From contig JAAWHG010000001.1 of NCBI GenBank assembly GCA_022795735.1, positions 104,982 to 168,981 of the forward strand: 64,000 nt of DNA. The letters run 5' to 3'. How positions within the stretch are numbered: the stretch's first letter is position 1; each line of letters begins with the position of its first letter. The translations under genes were made by a program, and so were the position numbers. The notes below the pieces were generated by a model. It searched no databases, had not been told where the DNA came from, and worked only from the letters and a program-made list of their open reading frames with translations. The DNA is from Oscillospiraceae bacterium (lineage in GTDB: Bacteria > Bacillota > Clostridia > Oscillospirales > Oscillospiraceae). Positions 38,008 to 45,947 of the stretch are shown here, in pieces.

Positions 38008-38050
38008 AGGCCCACCCCCACCTTAATCATACGTTTCAATCTATTGATGT

Positions 38051-38056
38051 ATTATA
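38051..38056 (-). promoter_or_regulatory. Extended -10 promoter of the PBP operon
   Basis: On the minus strand TGGTATAAT gives an extended -10 (TATAAT at 38051-38056), about 44 bases before the GTG start. A TTGACA lies only 7 bases upstream of it and cannot be the matching -35. The gap 38008-38118 holds no other clear signal. Confidence 0.45.
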
Positions 38057-38127
38057 CCATACTTGTCAATACATGTGTTACGAATTTATGACGAATATCT
38101 GGGCAAACTGGAGTCGAGGTGATGGTT

Positions 38128-38385
38128 GTGAGAAATCGGTTATTCCGTTGGTCATTTGCTGTTATTTTGTCGTTTTCGTTGGCGGCGTGTGCCGGAGCGG
38201 CTTGGGTCCTTCGCGCTGAGGACGGTCTTCTGACGGTCCGCGAGCTGGAGAGCGGAACTGAGCTTTTAAAGACCGGCGTTCCTCTGTCGGCGCTGCCAGA
38301 ACGGGACCGTCCGGCCCTGGAGGCGGGGATTGTTTTCCACGATCATACAGCTTTGACAAAAGCGATGGAAGATTTTTGTTCGTGA
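38128..38385 (+). CDS. Small secreted or anchored protein, BofC C-terminal-like
   Basis: Starts GTG/ATG/GTG are clustered (38119, 38122, 38128); the GTG at 38128 has the best spacing from GAGGTGAT, giving 85 residues. A hydrophobic segment (about 8-25) ends in AACAGAAW, compatible with a signal peptide or anchor. The remaining 55 residues (DGLLTVRELESGTELL, LSALPERDRPALEAGI, ending LEDFCS-like) match the pattern of small clostridial proteins with a BofC C-terminal-like domain. In Bacillus BofC acts in sporulation signalling; whether this protein does is unproven. Confidence 0.6.
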   Translation: MRNRLFRWSFAVILSFSLAACAGAAWVLRAEDGLLTVRELESGTELLKTGVPLSALPERDRPALEAGIVFHDHTALTKAMEDFCS

Positions 38386-38459
38386 ACTTACGTTTCCCTC
38401 TTGATTTTCTTCGCGCCAGGCGGTAAAATAGGGGCAGCAAACGAGAGTGAGGACCACCC

Positions 38460-38741
38460 ATGGACGACTACGGACCTGATATTATCACAATCTCCGACGA
38501 GGACGGCGTTGAATACGAGCTGGAGGTACTGGCTCGCCTGGAATACGAGGGCACCGATTATCTGGCTCTGACCCCTGCGGACGCGGACGAGCCGGAGGAG
38601 ATGGAGGTCAGCATCCTCAAATGCGTCGAAGAGGACGGCGAAGAAGTGCTTTTGGCCGTTGAAGACGAAACTGAGCTGGAAAATGTCTATGCCGCGTTCA
38701 TGGACCTCATGTACGAGGAAGACGAGACGCCAGAATCATAA
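38460..38741 (+). CDS. DUF1292 (YrzB-type) protein
   Basis: 93 residues, very acidic. The family pattern is clear: IITISDEDGVEYELEVLA near the N-terminus, YLALTPAD, then an acidic loop and EVSILKCVEEDGEEVLLAVE. Function unknown; common and usually near yrrK/ruvX in Firmicutes, but not here. The 6S-like RNA begins at its stop codon. Confidence 0.88.
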   Translation: MDDYGPDIITISDEDGVEYELEVLARLEYEGTDYLALTPADADEPEEMEVSILKCVEEDGEEVLLAVEDETELENVYAAFMDLMYEEDETPES

Positions 38742-38957
38742 TTTGCCCCGGAATACGCCCTGCTTGGTACGTGATGTGTTCTTTTAAACCCACATCTTTT
38801 TTTCGGGACGCTGTACTTCCCACGTGGATTGCAGGCCTCCCGCCCCGGCTTCGCGCCTGGGTGGAAGTTGGAAGCAGAGAAACGTGCGGAGAGGCGACCC
38901 ACCTGCCCAGAACGTGCAGGTTATAACTGAACACACACGGCCAAAGTGGGGCTATTG
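38742..38957 (+). ncRNA. ssrS: 6S RNA-like structured RNA
   Basis: About 215 bases without a credible frame. A closing stem pairs GCCCC (38745-38749) with GGGGC (38948-38952); a second stem pairs TGTGTTC (38775-38781) with GAACACA (38929-38935). Between them is a large, weakly paired bulge (TTTTAAACCC opposite GGTTATAACT) as in the open-complex mimic of 6S RNA, and an inner hairpin around GCCCCGGC-TTCG-CGCCTGGG. An intrinsic terminator follows directly. The layout, length and position match 6S RNA as found in Clostridia, but I have only structure-by-eye to support it. Confidence 0.65.
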
Positions 38958-38958
38958 G

Positions 38959-38997
38959 AAACGTCTTGGAAGTTTGACTTCCGGGACGTTTTGTTTT
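38959..38997 (+). terminator. Intrinsic terminator of the 6S-like RNA
   Basis: AAACGTC pairs with GACGTTT and GGAAGT with ACTTCC in one hairpin, followed by TGTTTTT. Plus-strand orientation. Confidence 0.8.
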
Positions 38998-39011
38998 TCG
39001 CCGGGCAATAA

Positions 39012-39040
39012 AAACCGCCGCTTTTTTTGAGCGGCGGTTT
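39012..39040 (-). terminator. Intrinsic terminator of infC-rpmI-rplT
   Basis: An 11-bp perfect stem (39012-39022 with 39030-39040) whose minus-strand transcript ends in TTTTTATT. It begins 13 bases after the rplT stop. Confidence 0.85.
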
Positions 39041-39052
39041 CAGTGCTTGCAT

Positions 39053-39409
39053 TTACGCCAGCGCTTTCTTGGCGACGTCCACCAGGGACGCAAAAGCGGT
39101 GGGATCGGAGATCGCCATTTCGCTGAGCGCCTTGCGGTTGATCTCCACACCGGCCTTCTTCAGGCCGTTCATAAAGCGGGAGTAATTGAGCCCCAGAGGA
39201 GCCACCGCAGCCGAGATGCGGGTGATCCACAGGCGGCGGAAATCGCGCTTTTTCAGCCTGCGGCCCACGTAGGCGTAGACGCCGGACTTTTTGACGGCCT
39301 GCTTGGCCATCTTGAAGTGGGTAGACTTGGAACCCCAGTAGCTCTTGGCCAGCTTGAGGGTTTTATTTCTTCTCTTGCGCGTCATCATCGCGCCTTTGAC
39401 TCTTGCCAT
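39053..39409 (-). CDS. rplT: Ribosomal protein L20
   Basis: 118 residues, normal length. [20 protein letters not shown] at the N-terminus is the extended basic tail that enters 23S r[21 protein letters not shown] and [13 protein letters not shown] are conserved globular segments. L20 is also the known repressor of this operon in Firmicutes. Located 35 bases after rpmI. Confidence 0.98.
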   Translation of the reverse strand: MARVKGAMMTRKRRNKTLKLAKSYWGSKSTHFKMAKQAVKKSGVYAYVGRRLKKRDFRRLWITRISAAVAPLGLNYSRFMNGLKKAGVEINRKALSEMAISDPTAFASLVDVAKKALA

Positions 39410-39444
39410 AGTTATATCCTCCTATCTGAATACGGCCCGCCCAA

Positions 39445-39642
39445 TTATTTATACGGGATCATTTTCTTGATGGCGTCCTCATTGGTCACATCGGCATAAC
39501 CGGTCTGCCGGAGGCCGCGGGTGCGCTTTGTGGTCTTCTTGGTGAGGATATGACTCTTGAAGGCATGGGCCCTCTTGACTTTGCCGGTCTTGGTCAGATT
39601 AAATCTCTTCTTCGCGCCGGAATGGGTTTTGATCTTAGGCAT
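39445..39642 (-). CDS. rpmI: Ribosomal protein L35
   Basis: 65 residues. The family pattern [20 protein letters not shown] is followed by [20 protein letters not shown], basic throughout. Lies 21 bases after infC and before rplT, the standard order. Confidence 0.98.
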   Translation of the reverse strand: MPKIKTHSGAKKRFNLTKTGKVKRAHAFKSHILTKKTTKRTRGLRQTGYADVTNEDAIKKMIPYK

Positions 39643-39663
39643 GGTATATGGTACTCCTTCCTG

Positions 39664-40185
39664 TTACTTCGCCGGGTTTTTCGGGCTCAAGAACATCGAC
39701 ATATGACGCCCGTCCAGTTTGGGGTTCTTATCCACATTGGCAATCTCCGCGCAGGCCTCGCCGAAGCGCTTGAGCAGGTCTTCGCCGATGGATGTATGGG
39801 CCATCTCGCGGCCGCGAAAGCGCACCGTTACCTTGACCCGGTCGCCGTCCGTCAGGAATTTCTGCGCATTCTTCAGCTTCACGTTGAAATCCGCCGTGTC
39901 AATGTTGGGCGACATACGAACCTCTTTGATCTCTACGAAGTGTTGGTTTTTCTTGGCTTCCTTTTCCTTTTTCACTTGCTCAAAGCGGAATTTGCCGTAA
40001 TCCATGATCTTACAGACCGGCGGCTTTGCGTTTGGCGAGATCTTGACCAGATCCAAGTCCTTCTGAAAGGCGATCCGAAGCGCGTCCTGCGAGGACATGA
40101 TGCCAAGCTGCGCGCCATCCTGCCCGATCAGACGGACCTCTTTGTCTCGGATCTCCTCATTGAGCTGATGATCCAGTTTGCCTAT
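39664..40185 (-). CDS. infC: Translation initiation factor IF-3
   Basis: Prevents premature subunit joining and checks the start codon. The most likely start is the rare codon ATA at 40185, preceded by AGGAGG with 9 bases spacing; no ATG/GTG/TTG fits. Non-standard starts (AUU/AUA/AUC) are a known device for IF-3 autoregulation. This gives 173 residues beginning IGKLDHQLNEEIRDKEVRLI. The N-domain, linker helix (YGKFRFEQVKKEKEAKKNQ) and C-domain (VRFRGREMAHTSIGEDLL) are complete. The frame is open upstream into the leader, which should not be translated. Confidence 0.95.
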   Translation of the reverse strand: MGKLDHQLNEEIRDKEVRLIGQDGAQLGIMSSQDALRIAFQKDLDLVKISPNAKPPVCKIMDYGKFRFEQVKKEKEAKKNQHFVEIKEVRMSPNIDTADFNVKLKNAQKFLTDGDRVKVTVRFRGREMAHTSIGEDLLKRFGEACAEIANVDKNPKLDGRHMSMFLSPKNPAK

Positions 40186-40214
40186 GGGAAAACACCTCCT
40201 GATTTCAATTGCAA

Positions 40215-40244
40215 CAAAAAAGCGGATGCTCCTGAAGCACCCGC
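40215..40244 (-). promoter_or_regulatory. Leader attenuator upstream of infC (L20-leader-like)
   Basis: In the infC leader, minus strand, a 9-bp stem (40236-40244 with 40222-40230) with a 5-base loop is followed by TTTTTT, an intrinsic terminator 30 bases before the infC ribosome site. The leader upstream (about 40245-40335) has GC-rich segments that could form an antiterminator. In Firmicutes, L20 binding to this leader favours termination; the same role is inferred here. Confidence 0.7.
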
Positions 40245-40343
40245 ACAAATAGCCCCCGCCAAAACGCGAGGAATACTGTTGACCTCTTCGCCAGCGCTGG
40301 AGGTGAGGTGCGGTGCTTCCGCTCCTTCTTTGTTTTCTCAAGT

Positions 40344-40372
40344 ATTATAGTCATACTGTTACGGTTTGTCAA
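40344..40372 (-). promoter_or_regulatory. Perfect consensus promoter of infC-rpmI-rplT
   Basis: On the minus strand TTGACA (40367-40372), a 17-base spacer and TATAAT (40344-40349). It matches the sigma-A consensus at all 12 positions, fitting a strongly expressed ribosomal operon controlled by attenuation. Confidence 0.9.
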
Positions 40373-40401
40373 GTGCTTTTTGGTCCTTTTCCAAATGTAT
40401 T

Positions 40402-40439
40402 AAGAGCCAAGGACGCCCTGGTCAGCCTCCTTGGCTCTT
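40402..40439 (-). terminator. Terminator closing the polysaccharide cluster
   Basis: A 12-bp perfect stem (40402-40413 with 40428-40439) with a 14-base loop, 25 bases past the last cluster gene. The minus-strand transcript has only a short U-run after the stem; on the plus strand it is followed by TTTTGTG. Confidence 0.65.
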
Positions 40440-40464
40440 TTGTGACTGTTTTTCAGCTCATTAA

Positions 40465-41151
40465 TTAGGATTTGCTTTGTTCCATTTGCAACAAATACTG
40501 TAGCCAAGCCTCCGCTTGTTTTAAATCTAACTCGTCATCAATATCTACGCTGAATATTTTATCGATCACGAATGGATACGGCGTTCTTCCATAGACATAA
40601 CATTGTTCGATTGCTTTATATCGAGAGATAATCGAAATCCCATTTGTGACCACATACCATTCCGGAAGCTGCTGTGATGGTACATGTTGTAGGCCAGGCT
40701 TATAATTCAACGGGCCATTCTGATCCCAAATATATTCTTTCATGACACTGACAGTGGTCAGCGAATCGTACCCCTCCGTTAGGACCTTCCAGTATTTCCT
40801 GATTGCTGCGGAATACAGAGTTGGAGACACCAATGGTGAAGTACAGGTTGCCCAGACAATGTGCTCCCCTGTTACCTGCGAAGTGATATAGTGCACAACC
40901 TCGCCAAAGCTCTTTGAAATCTCGTCACAGTACGCAGCCGGTCTTTTGTGAGCTTTCACACCGTGTACCTCTGCCAAAGCCAAAATTGCGTCGCAATCTG
41001 AACTAACCACAATCTGGTCTATTTCCGGAACTGCTTTTAACTGCTCAATTTTATGCTCCAACAGTGTCGTCCCATGAAAAGGCACAACATTCTTATTCTT
41101 TAATCGACGGCTGCCCCCACGTGCAGGGACTATGGCGGTGATACTCTCCAT
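40465..41151 (-). CDS. CMP-sugar synthetase (NeuA/KdsB-type cytidylyltransferase)
   Basis: Predicted to activate a sugar (often a nonulosonic or ulosonic acid) with CTP. 228 residues. The N-terminal nucleotide loop IVPARGGSRRLKNKNVVPFHG (first 20 residues shown in part) is the family signature, followed by VVSSDCDAILALAE, KRPAAYCD and TSPLVSPTLY. No NeuB-type synthase lies in the window, so sialic acid itself is not supported; the substrate may come from the aldolase upstream. Last gene of the cluster, 29 bases after the aldolase. Confidence 0.85.
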   Translation of the reverse strand: MESITAIVPARGGSRRLKNKNVVPFHGTTLLEHKIEQLKAVPEIDQIVVSSDCDAILALAEVHGVKAHKRPAAYCDEISKSFGEVVHYITSQVTGEHIVWATCTSPLVSPTLYSAAIRKYWKVLTEGYDSLTTVSVMKEYIWDQNGPLNYKPGLQHVPSQQLPEWYVVTNGISIISRYKAIEQCYVYGRTPYPFVIDKIFSVDIDDELDLKQAEAWLQYLLQMEQSKS

Positions 41152-41180
41152 CTATCCAAATCCTTTTTACTGCTCGCACA

Positions 41181-42793
41181 TCAGCGGTCAAAGGGACATT
41201 CTGTTAGAAACTCAATTTGCATATTGTCTCCTACAGCCGCTTTAAATCCGGCAAACATTTCGGCAATTTCACGGTTGACCTCGCCCCAGTTCGTGCCCGA
41301 ACCCAGTGTAGGCAGCGCTTGATCGGCATAGGTTTCATTATAGCTGGTCTTAAATCCGTCAAAGCCAGCTATCACAACGCTAGATACTTTCAATCTATTT
41401 AACAGCCGCAAAAACGCAATCACTGCGTTGTCAAAATAAATCCAACCGTACTGGAAAACCCGGTCAAAGTTAACTACCACTTCCCCTGCGTCCGGTACAG
41501 TCTTGATGTTGGAGAGCAAAATTCTCTTTTGTGCCGCAAACTGCTCTGGATAACTTTCTTTTGCATATTGATAACGAATTGTGCTGATTAAGAACAGGAA
41601 ATCGCTGTGATATTGCGGTGAGACTGCATTGATTGACACCACAAGCGGAGCGTTCTTATCAATGTAAGCCTGAATCTTCTCCTGCTCCGTCAGGATAGAC
41701 TTACCTGGGGCCAACAACAGCAATTTCCGCCCGGCAAAGTCCTTTCGTAGAGACGCAAGCGCTTCCTCATCATTTACCTTACGATTTTGATTATCCAAGT
41801 ATTTGCCCTCCAACAGATCATAATCGTACTTCTTACGATCTTCAGAGGAGAGTGAACCGATAATATTACGCATATCCTTCATATTTGTACGGTGGTTTTT
41901 CATTAGATAGGCGATATTGTTGACATGACAGCAGTACATTCCCGCAATGAAATACGGTGTAGAATACCCCCAACTGTAATGCTCCATGAAATAGGACATA
42001 TACATATCAATAGCATCCATCACCATATCCATATCATAATTGCCGTTGTGCTCACAGTTGATGTAGTTAATCAGCAGCTCGGTTGCAGCATTTCCCGCGC
42101 CTCGACCCATGCCGGAAAGGCTGCAATCCACAATAACATCTCGCTTCCGCTGCTGAAATAGCTCTACAAAACGCATTGTAAGGGCAAAAGAGAGCTGCTG
42201 GTTATTGTGGGAATGAAAGCCCAGACGGATGCCGGGAGCAAGGTATTGATCCAACGTATTGGCAATCCTTACAAGATCTTTCTCATACATGGCTCCAAAC
42301 GTATCTACCACAGACAATGCCACGGGCTCAATGGCGTTCATATCCTGTGCTAAGATACGCAAATCCGCATTGCTGTACGCCAACGTGTTTGCTGCCTGAA
42401 AGAGGACGCGGTATCCTTTTTTTGAATCTCACGCCCAACTGCAATGCCCTCCTTATGCTTTCCATACGGAAACACCACACGAATTGCGTCGATACTCTTG
42501 CCGTCATAAGGCGGGAGAAGTTCCAAGTCATAGCGGTCCCAATCGATCATAACCGTATATAAAATTTGACCAGAACGTTCCTGAAGGTAAGGGAGCAGAT
42601 CTGCCGGCGTATGGTAAAAGGTTGTCCCCTCCTGATACGGCGCATTCTTGAGCCAGCCGCATTCAATGATGTCCAAATTGGCATCCTGCAATTTTTTGAT
42701 AATCCCGGAGATTGCAATGCTTCCAAAGTTTGCTTCCACAATGTAAGCACCATCACGCAACGTACAGTCAAGGATGGAAATTTTTTTCTTCAT
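41181..42793 (-). CDS. HMG-CoA-lyase-like aldolase fused to a DUF115-like domain, interrupted by a -1 frameshift
   Basis: Two frames together encode one protein of about 537 residues. The 5' frame (42793 to about 42417) starts MKKKISILDCTLRDGAY, the metal-site signature of the HMGL/homocitrate-synthase TIM barrel. The 3' frame continues the barrel (GYRVLFQAANTLAYSNADLR, GFHSHNNQQLSFA metal histidines, GMGRGAGNAATELL), then a C-terminal domain (about 310-537) starting KLLLLAPGKSILTEQEKI that resembles DUF115/GT29-like nucleotide-sugar domains. The join is a run of seven A's (plus-strand T's 42417-42423) read as Q-K-K; the frame-0 context is exactly A AAA AAG, so -1 slippage restores the product. 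It could be programmed, phase-variable, a real mutation, or a sequencing error. Confidence 0.75.
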
Positions 42794-42842
42794 ACAATTT
42801 TTTCACTCCTTTTTTAGTAAATTTTCTGTATTTTTTGCCGAT

Positions 42843-44573
42843 TCATCTGCGCCTTAACCGTGCTTTGATCCAATCCAAGGTCTTTCGTATGGGTCCCGTT
42901 ATTCTCCAACAGCGGGAGCGGAGAATCGCTTCAAGCTCCCATTCCGCAGTCTCTGCCCGCAGCCGCATATCGCGTGTTTCTGCCTCAGCCGCCTCCGTCC
43001 GTAATCGCGCGTCACGGGTCTCTGCTTCGGCAGCCTCTGTCCGAAGCCATGCGTTGCGCGCCTCCGCCTCAGCCGCCTCCGTCCGTAATCGCGCGTCACG
43101 GGTCTCTGCTTCGGCAGTATCGGCCCGCAGTCCTGCGTTACGGGCCCTTGTCTCCGCCGCCGCTGCCGACAACCGTGCGTTGTGGGCCTCCGTTCTTGCA
43201 CGTGATACACGTTCTTCCGTTGTTTCAGGACGTTGATAGGCCGCAAGTGTTTCGGCCCGCTTCCAGTAATCCTCCAGGCTTTCTCCTTCCTCCCGCATAA
43301 GGGTTGCGGCAAACTCCGCAGGGGCATTTCGTGCCGTCAAAATCTGCGCCAAAGACTCCTCTGGCGTCAGATTCAACAAGGAAAGGTCAAGTCCATATCG
43401 AGCAAGATAATAACGCAGATGACGCTGATAAATTGCCGGTTCCTCCGGGTTGCTCAGACGCCAGCGAACATAGCGGTCTGTTGTCGCCAGTTCCATCGGA
43501 ACCAAAAAAGAGAGAAAGTAAAAGTTCATTGCCTCATCCGATGCTGGAGTTTTTATACTGTCCTGAATAGCAGGAACGCACCAGTCGTACAAATGCCACT
43601 TTGACTCCATACAATGCACTGTCGCACCCCAGAGCAAAGCATCCGCTAGAATATTCCCATAGTTCGCAGCTACATGGCGGCTGCGCGCCAAGCTGAGGAC
43701 ATTGGGCTTTCCCCAATCAACCCGCTCCTCCGGCAGTCCAAAGTCCGCGTGAAATGGATCACCCGGATCAGGACGGAACCAAAATTTGTCTCCGTAGGTC
43801 TCGCGTACCGTCCGGAGCAGTTCTAATATGGTACGCCGGGATTTGCTGAGTTCATCGAGGGCCCAATTGCCGCAGATAAGCATATCCCATTGTTTCTCTG
43901 CCCCACATAACCTCAAATAGGGCAAATACGTATCCTGTAGCAGCAATGCCAAAAGTTCTTTGCGTGTAAAAAAGCGATGAATCCCCGCCGTACGAAACGC
44001 CCGATACCGGCTGTGTAATTGACAGTCTTCCGTCCAATGCACGCTCGCACCTTCACAGAAAAAAGCCGTTCCATGATAGACTGGCAAGCGGAGCGGACCT
44101 GCCTCATATACAAACAATCGGACACCGCGCTGCATTGCGACAACAGAAAGGCTTTTCACAGCCCTTGGGTAAGTCACTATGGCATCTACCTGTCCTCTTT
44201 CCCGTTCAATCTGATCCAGGAATGACTCGATTAATGTTTCCAGTGGGGTATATCGTTGTTCCTGTAAGTAAGCCGCCGCCGCATATTTGCCTCCCTGCTC
44301 CTCTTCCAACTGTGCAAGAATCTGATCCGGTATGATATAAGGTGTGGCTGCCGCACGTTCCCTTTCCGGATAAACCTGGTAGTCCCAAGCACTCGCGCCC
44401 CCGCACACACTGCCTTTCTCGCCCAATCTATCGGTTTTCCACAAGACATAACGCTCCTGCGCAATGATTTCCCACTTTGTACGCACATGCCGGTCGGCCA
44501 TCATACAGTAGGACCAGCCTAAATGATCTACGCTCTGTCCAACAACAGTGTCAAGAAGGAACCCTACAACCAT
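42843..44573 (-). CDS. Glycosyltransferase-like protein with repeat-built coiled coil
   Basis: 576 residues, start after GGAGGCGGAGGG. Residues 1-400 resemble capsule-type transferases: FWFRPDPGDPFHADFG, and ANYGNILADALLWGATVHCM, in the manner of proteins that recognise a nucleotide-sugar or export substrate. A 100-residue Ala/Glu/Arg coiled coil (about 450-555) follows, built of 14-residue repeats of the type TEAAEAETRDARLR. The end, SRCWRITGPIRKTLDW, is the short 'WRxTxPxR' tail seen after coiled coils in many surface-polysaccharide transferases. I infer a membrane- or complex-associated glycosyltransferase; the enzyme class is not certain. It sits 24 bases after the kinase. Confidence 0.65.
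   Translation of the reverse strand: MVVGFLLDTVVGQSVDHLGWSYCMMADRHVRTKWEIIAQERYVLWKTDRLGEKGSVCGGASAWDYQVYPERERAAATPYIIPDQILAQLEEEQGGKYAAAAYLQEQRYTPLETLIESFLDQIERERGQVDAIVTYPRAVKSLSVVAMQRGVRLFVYEAGPLRLPVYHGTAFFCEGASVHWTEDCQLHSRYRAFRTAGIHRFFTRKELLALLLQDTYLPYLRLCGAEKQWDMLICGNWALDELSKSRRTILELLRTVRETYGDKFWFRPDPGDPFHADFGLPEERVDWGKPNVLSLARSRHVAANYGNILADALLWGATVHCMESKWHLYDWCVPAIQDSIKTPASDEAMNFYFLSFLVPMELATTDRYVRWRLSNPEEPAIYQRHLRYYLARYGLDLSLLNLTPEESLAQILTARNAPAEFAATLMREEGESLEDYWKRAETLAAYQRPETTEERVSRARTEAHNARLSAAAAETRARNAGLRADTAEAETRDARLRTEAAEAEARNAWLRTEAAEAETRDARLRTEAAEAETRDMRLRAETAEWELEAILRSRCWRITGPIRKTLDWIKARLRRR
42960..43134. repeat. 42-bp tandem repeat array inside the coiled-coil gene
   Basis: About four copies of a 42-base unit encode 14-residue repeats. 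A 52-base block at 42982-43033 is repeated without change at 43066-43117 (period 84 = 2 x 42), which is more conserved than the protein needs, suggesting recent duplication. The copy number could vary between strains and change the coiled-coil length without shifting the frame. Confidence 0.8.
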
Positions 44574-44597
44574 ATACCCTCCGCCTCCCGGAACGGT

Positions 44598-45947
44598 CTA
44601 CGCTCCATTGTCCATCGAGAGATATCGTGCAATCCCGAATAGCGTCTCATTTTCTGCGACGGTTATCGTAATACCCGGCAAGTAATGACGGACAATGCCG
44701 TCCCGGATTGCCTCAATTCTCCGCGCAACACCCCCGGAAAATAAAATCTTACGGAATCTGCCATCCGGCTGCGCCAGCTTGTCCGCACAGCGCAGAAAGT
44801 TTTCTATCATTGCCCGAAGCACAGCATGAAACAAGTTGGCCCCCGTCAATGTATACTCACCAATCTGGGAAATCGACCCCGCTCGATTCGGCGTAATCGC
44901 ATTCTCAAAAAAGCTCAAATCGCAAAATAGCCCGCACTCCACGCCGTCTCTCTCCATTTCAAGCACTTTATCCCAAATCACCCTCTCATCCACATCTACC
45001 TCAAAGCGTGAGAGTAAATCGCGGACAAAGCGGAAATAAACGTTCAGCGCGCGGCCGCAGGGAATATGCGGAATTGTACAGAGGGACCGTCCACCAAAAT
45101 ACGGCCTAATCTGAACTCCCTCCTCTGGGCTGGGGTTATCCGATAAGACACTCACCTGGGCGCCGGTCCCCAAATTAAAGGAAATTGTCTCCATTTCCTC
45201 CAGACCAGCGCCCAGGAGCGCCGCTTGCTGATCGCCAATTGCAGGCAAAGCGTAAATCCTTGTCTTACCAAAACAAAAATCCAGCGATCGCCCTCCCACC
45301 GTCGGAAACATAATCCTTGCTCCGCCGCAGCAAAAGGCGGTCAACTCCTCATCCCAATCCTTCTGCTCAAGGTCGTATAGGCCGGTCGCCGCAGCATTGG
45401 TCGGATGAATGTCTGGAGCACATCCAGCAAGCCGGCGCAGAAGATAGTCGCCCAAGGTATAAAAAAACAGTTGGTTCGGCGCACCCTCCAGGTTCCCGGC
45501 CCGGCTCAGATACAGAAGGTTACAGCTCGGCAGTCCGGCCCGCAGCGGCATCCCCGTATGACGGAATCGCACACCCGGCGCCGCACCGAATCGCTCTTGT
45601 AAGATCTCCCGTGCGGACTTACCCTCCGGCCTCAACGCTATATCACCCAACTCCTGCTGCCAAGAGATATGATCTGTGAACGGTGTTCCATCTTCTAGGG
45701 CCAGGACAAACCCGTGCATTTCGTTGGATATTCCCAGCATAGCCTCAGTCTCACCAGCAAGTAAATCGGTTAGGATATCCTGCACCGCCGCTAACAACCG
45801 CTCGACCAACTTACCATGTTTGTATTTTAAGGAACTTGCTGCCGGTATGGGTGGCGTCTGCTTCTGTATCTGCCGCAGAAGCAGACCGTCTCGAATTTTT
45901 GCCGCCTTGAGGAAGCTTGCGCCGCAGTCAATGGCGATGGTAACCAT
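44598..45947 (-). CDS. FGGY-family carbohydrate kinase
   Basis: Predicted sugar or polyol kinase. ATG at 45947 has GGAGGAGGACC upstream and gives 449 residues; it overlaps the cyclase gene by 20 bases. ASKHA features: VTIAIDCGASFLKAAKI (phosphate 1), LGISNEMHGFVLALEDG, IGDQQAALLGAGLE, NLGTGAQVSVL (phosphate 2) and ILFSGGVARRIEAIRDG near the C-terminus. Closest in feel to ribulo-/xylulo-/sedoheptulokinases. Its location beside a sugar-phosphate cyclase suggests a ketose or cyclitol substrate, but this is inference. Confidence 0.85.
   Translation of the reverse strand: MVTIAIDCGASFLKAAKIRDGLLLRQIQKQTPPIPAASSLKYKHGKLVERLLAAVQDILTDLLAGETEAMLGISNEMHGFVLALEDGTPFTDHISWQQELGDIALRPEGKSAREILQERFGAAPGVRFRHTGMPLRAGLPSCNLLYLSRAGNLEGAPNQLFFYTLGDYLLRRLAGCAPDIHPTNAAATGLYDLEQKDWDEELTAFCCGGARIMFPTVGGRSLDFCFGKTRIYALPAIGDQQAALLGAGLEEMETISFNLGTGAQVSVLSDNPSPEEGVQIRPYFGGRSLCTIPHIPCGRALNVYFRFVRDLLSRFEVDVDERVIWDKVLEMERDGVECGLFCDLSFFENAITPNRAGSISQIGEYTLTGANLFHAVLRAMIENFLRCADKLAQPDGRFRKILFSGGVARRIEAIRDGIVRHYLPGITITVAENETLFGIARYLSMDNGA

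Noticed and set aside
40465..41151. Sialic-acid biosynthesis operon
   Set aside because: Only the CMP-transferase is present; no NeuB, NeuC or NeuD-like gene is in the window.
42960..43134. CRISPR-like repeat array
   Set aside because: Repeats are contiguous without unique spacers, in frame, and code for a coiled coil.
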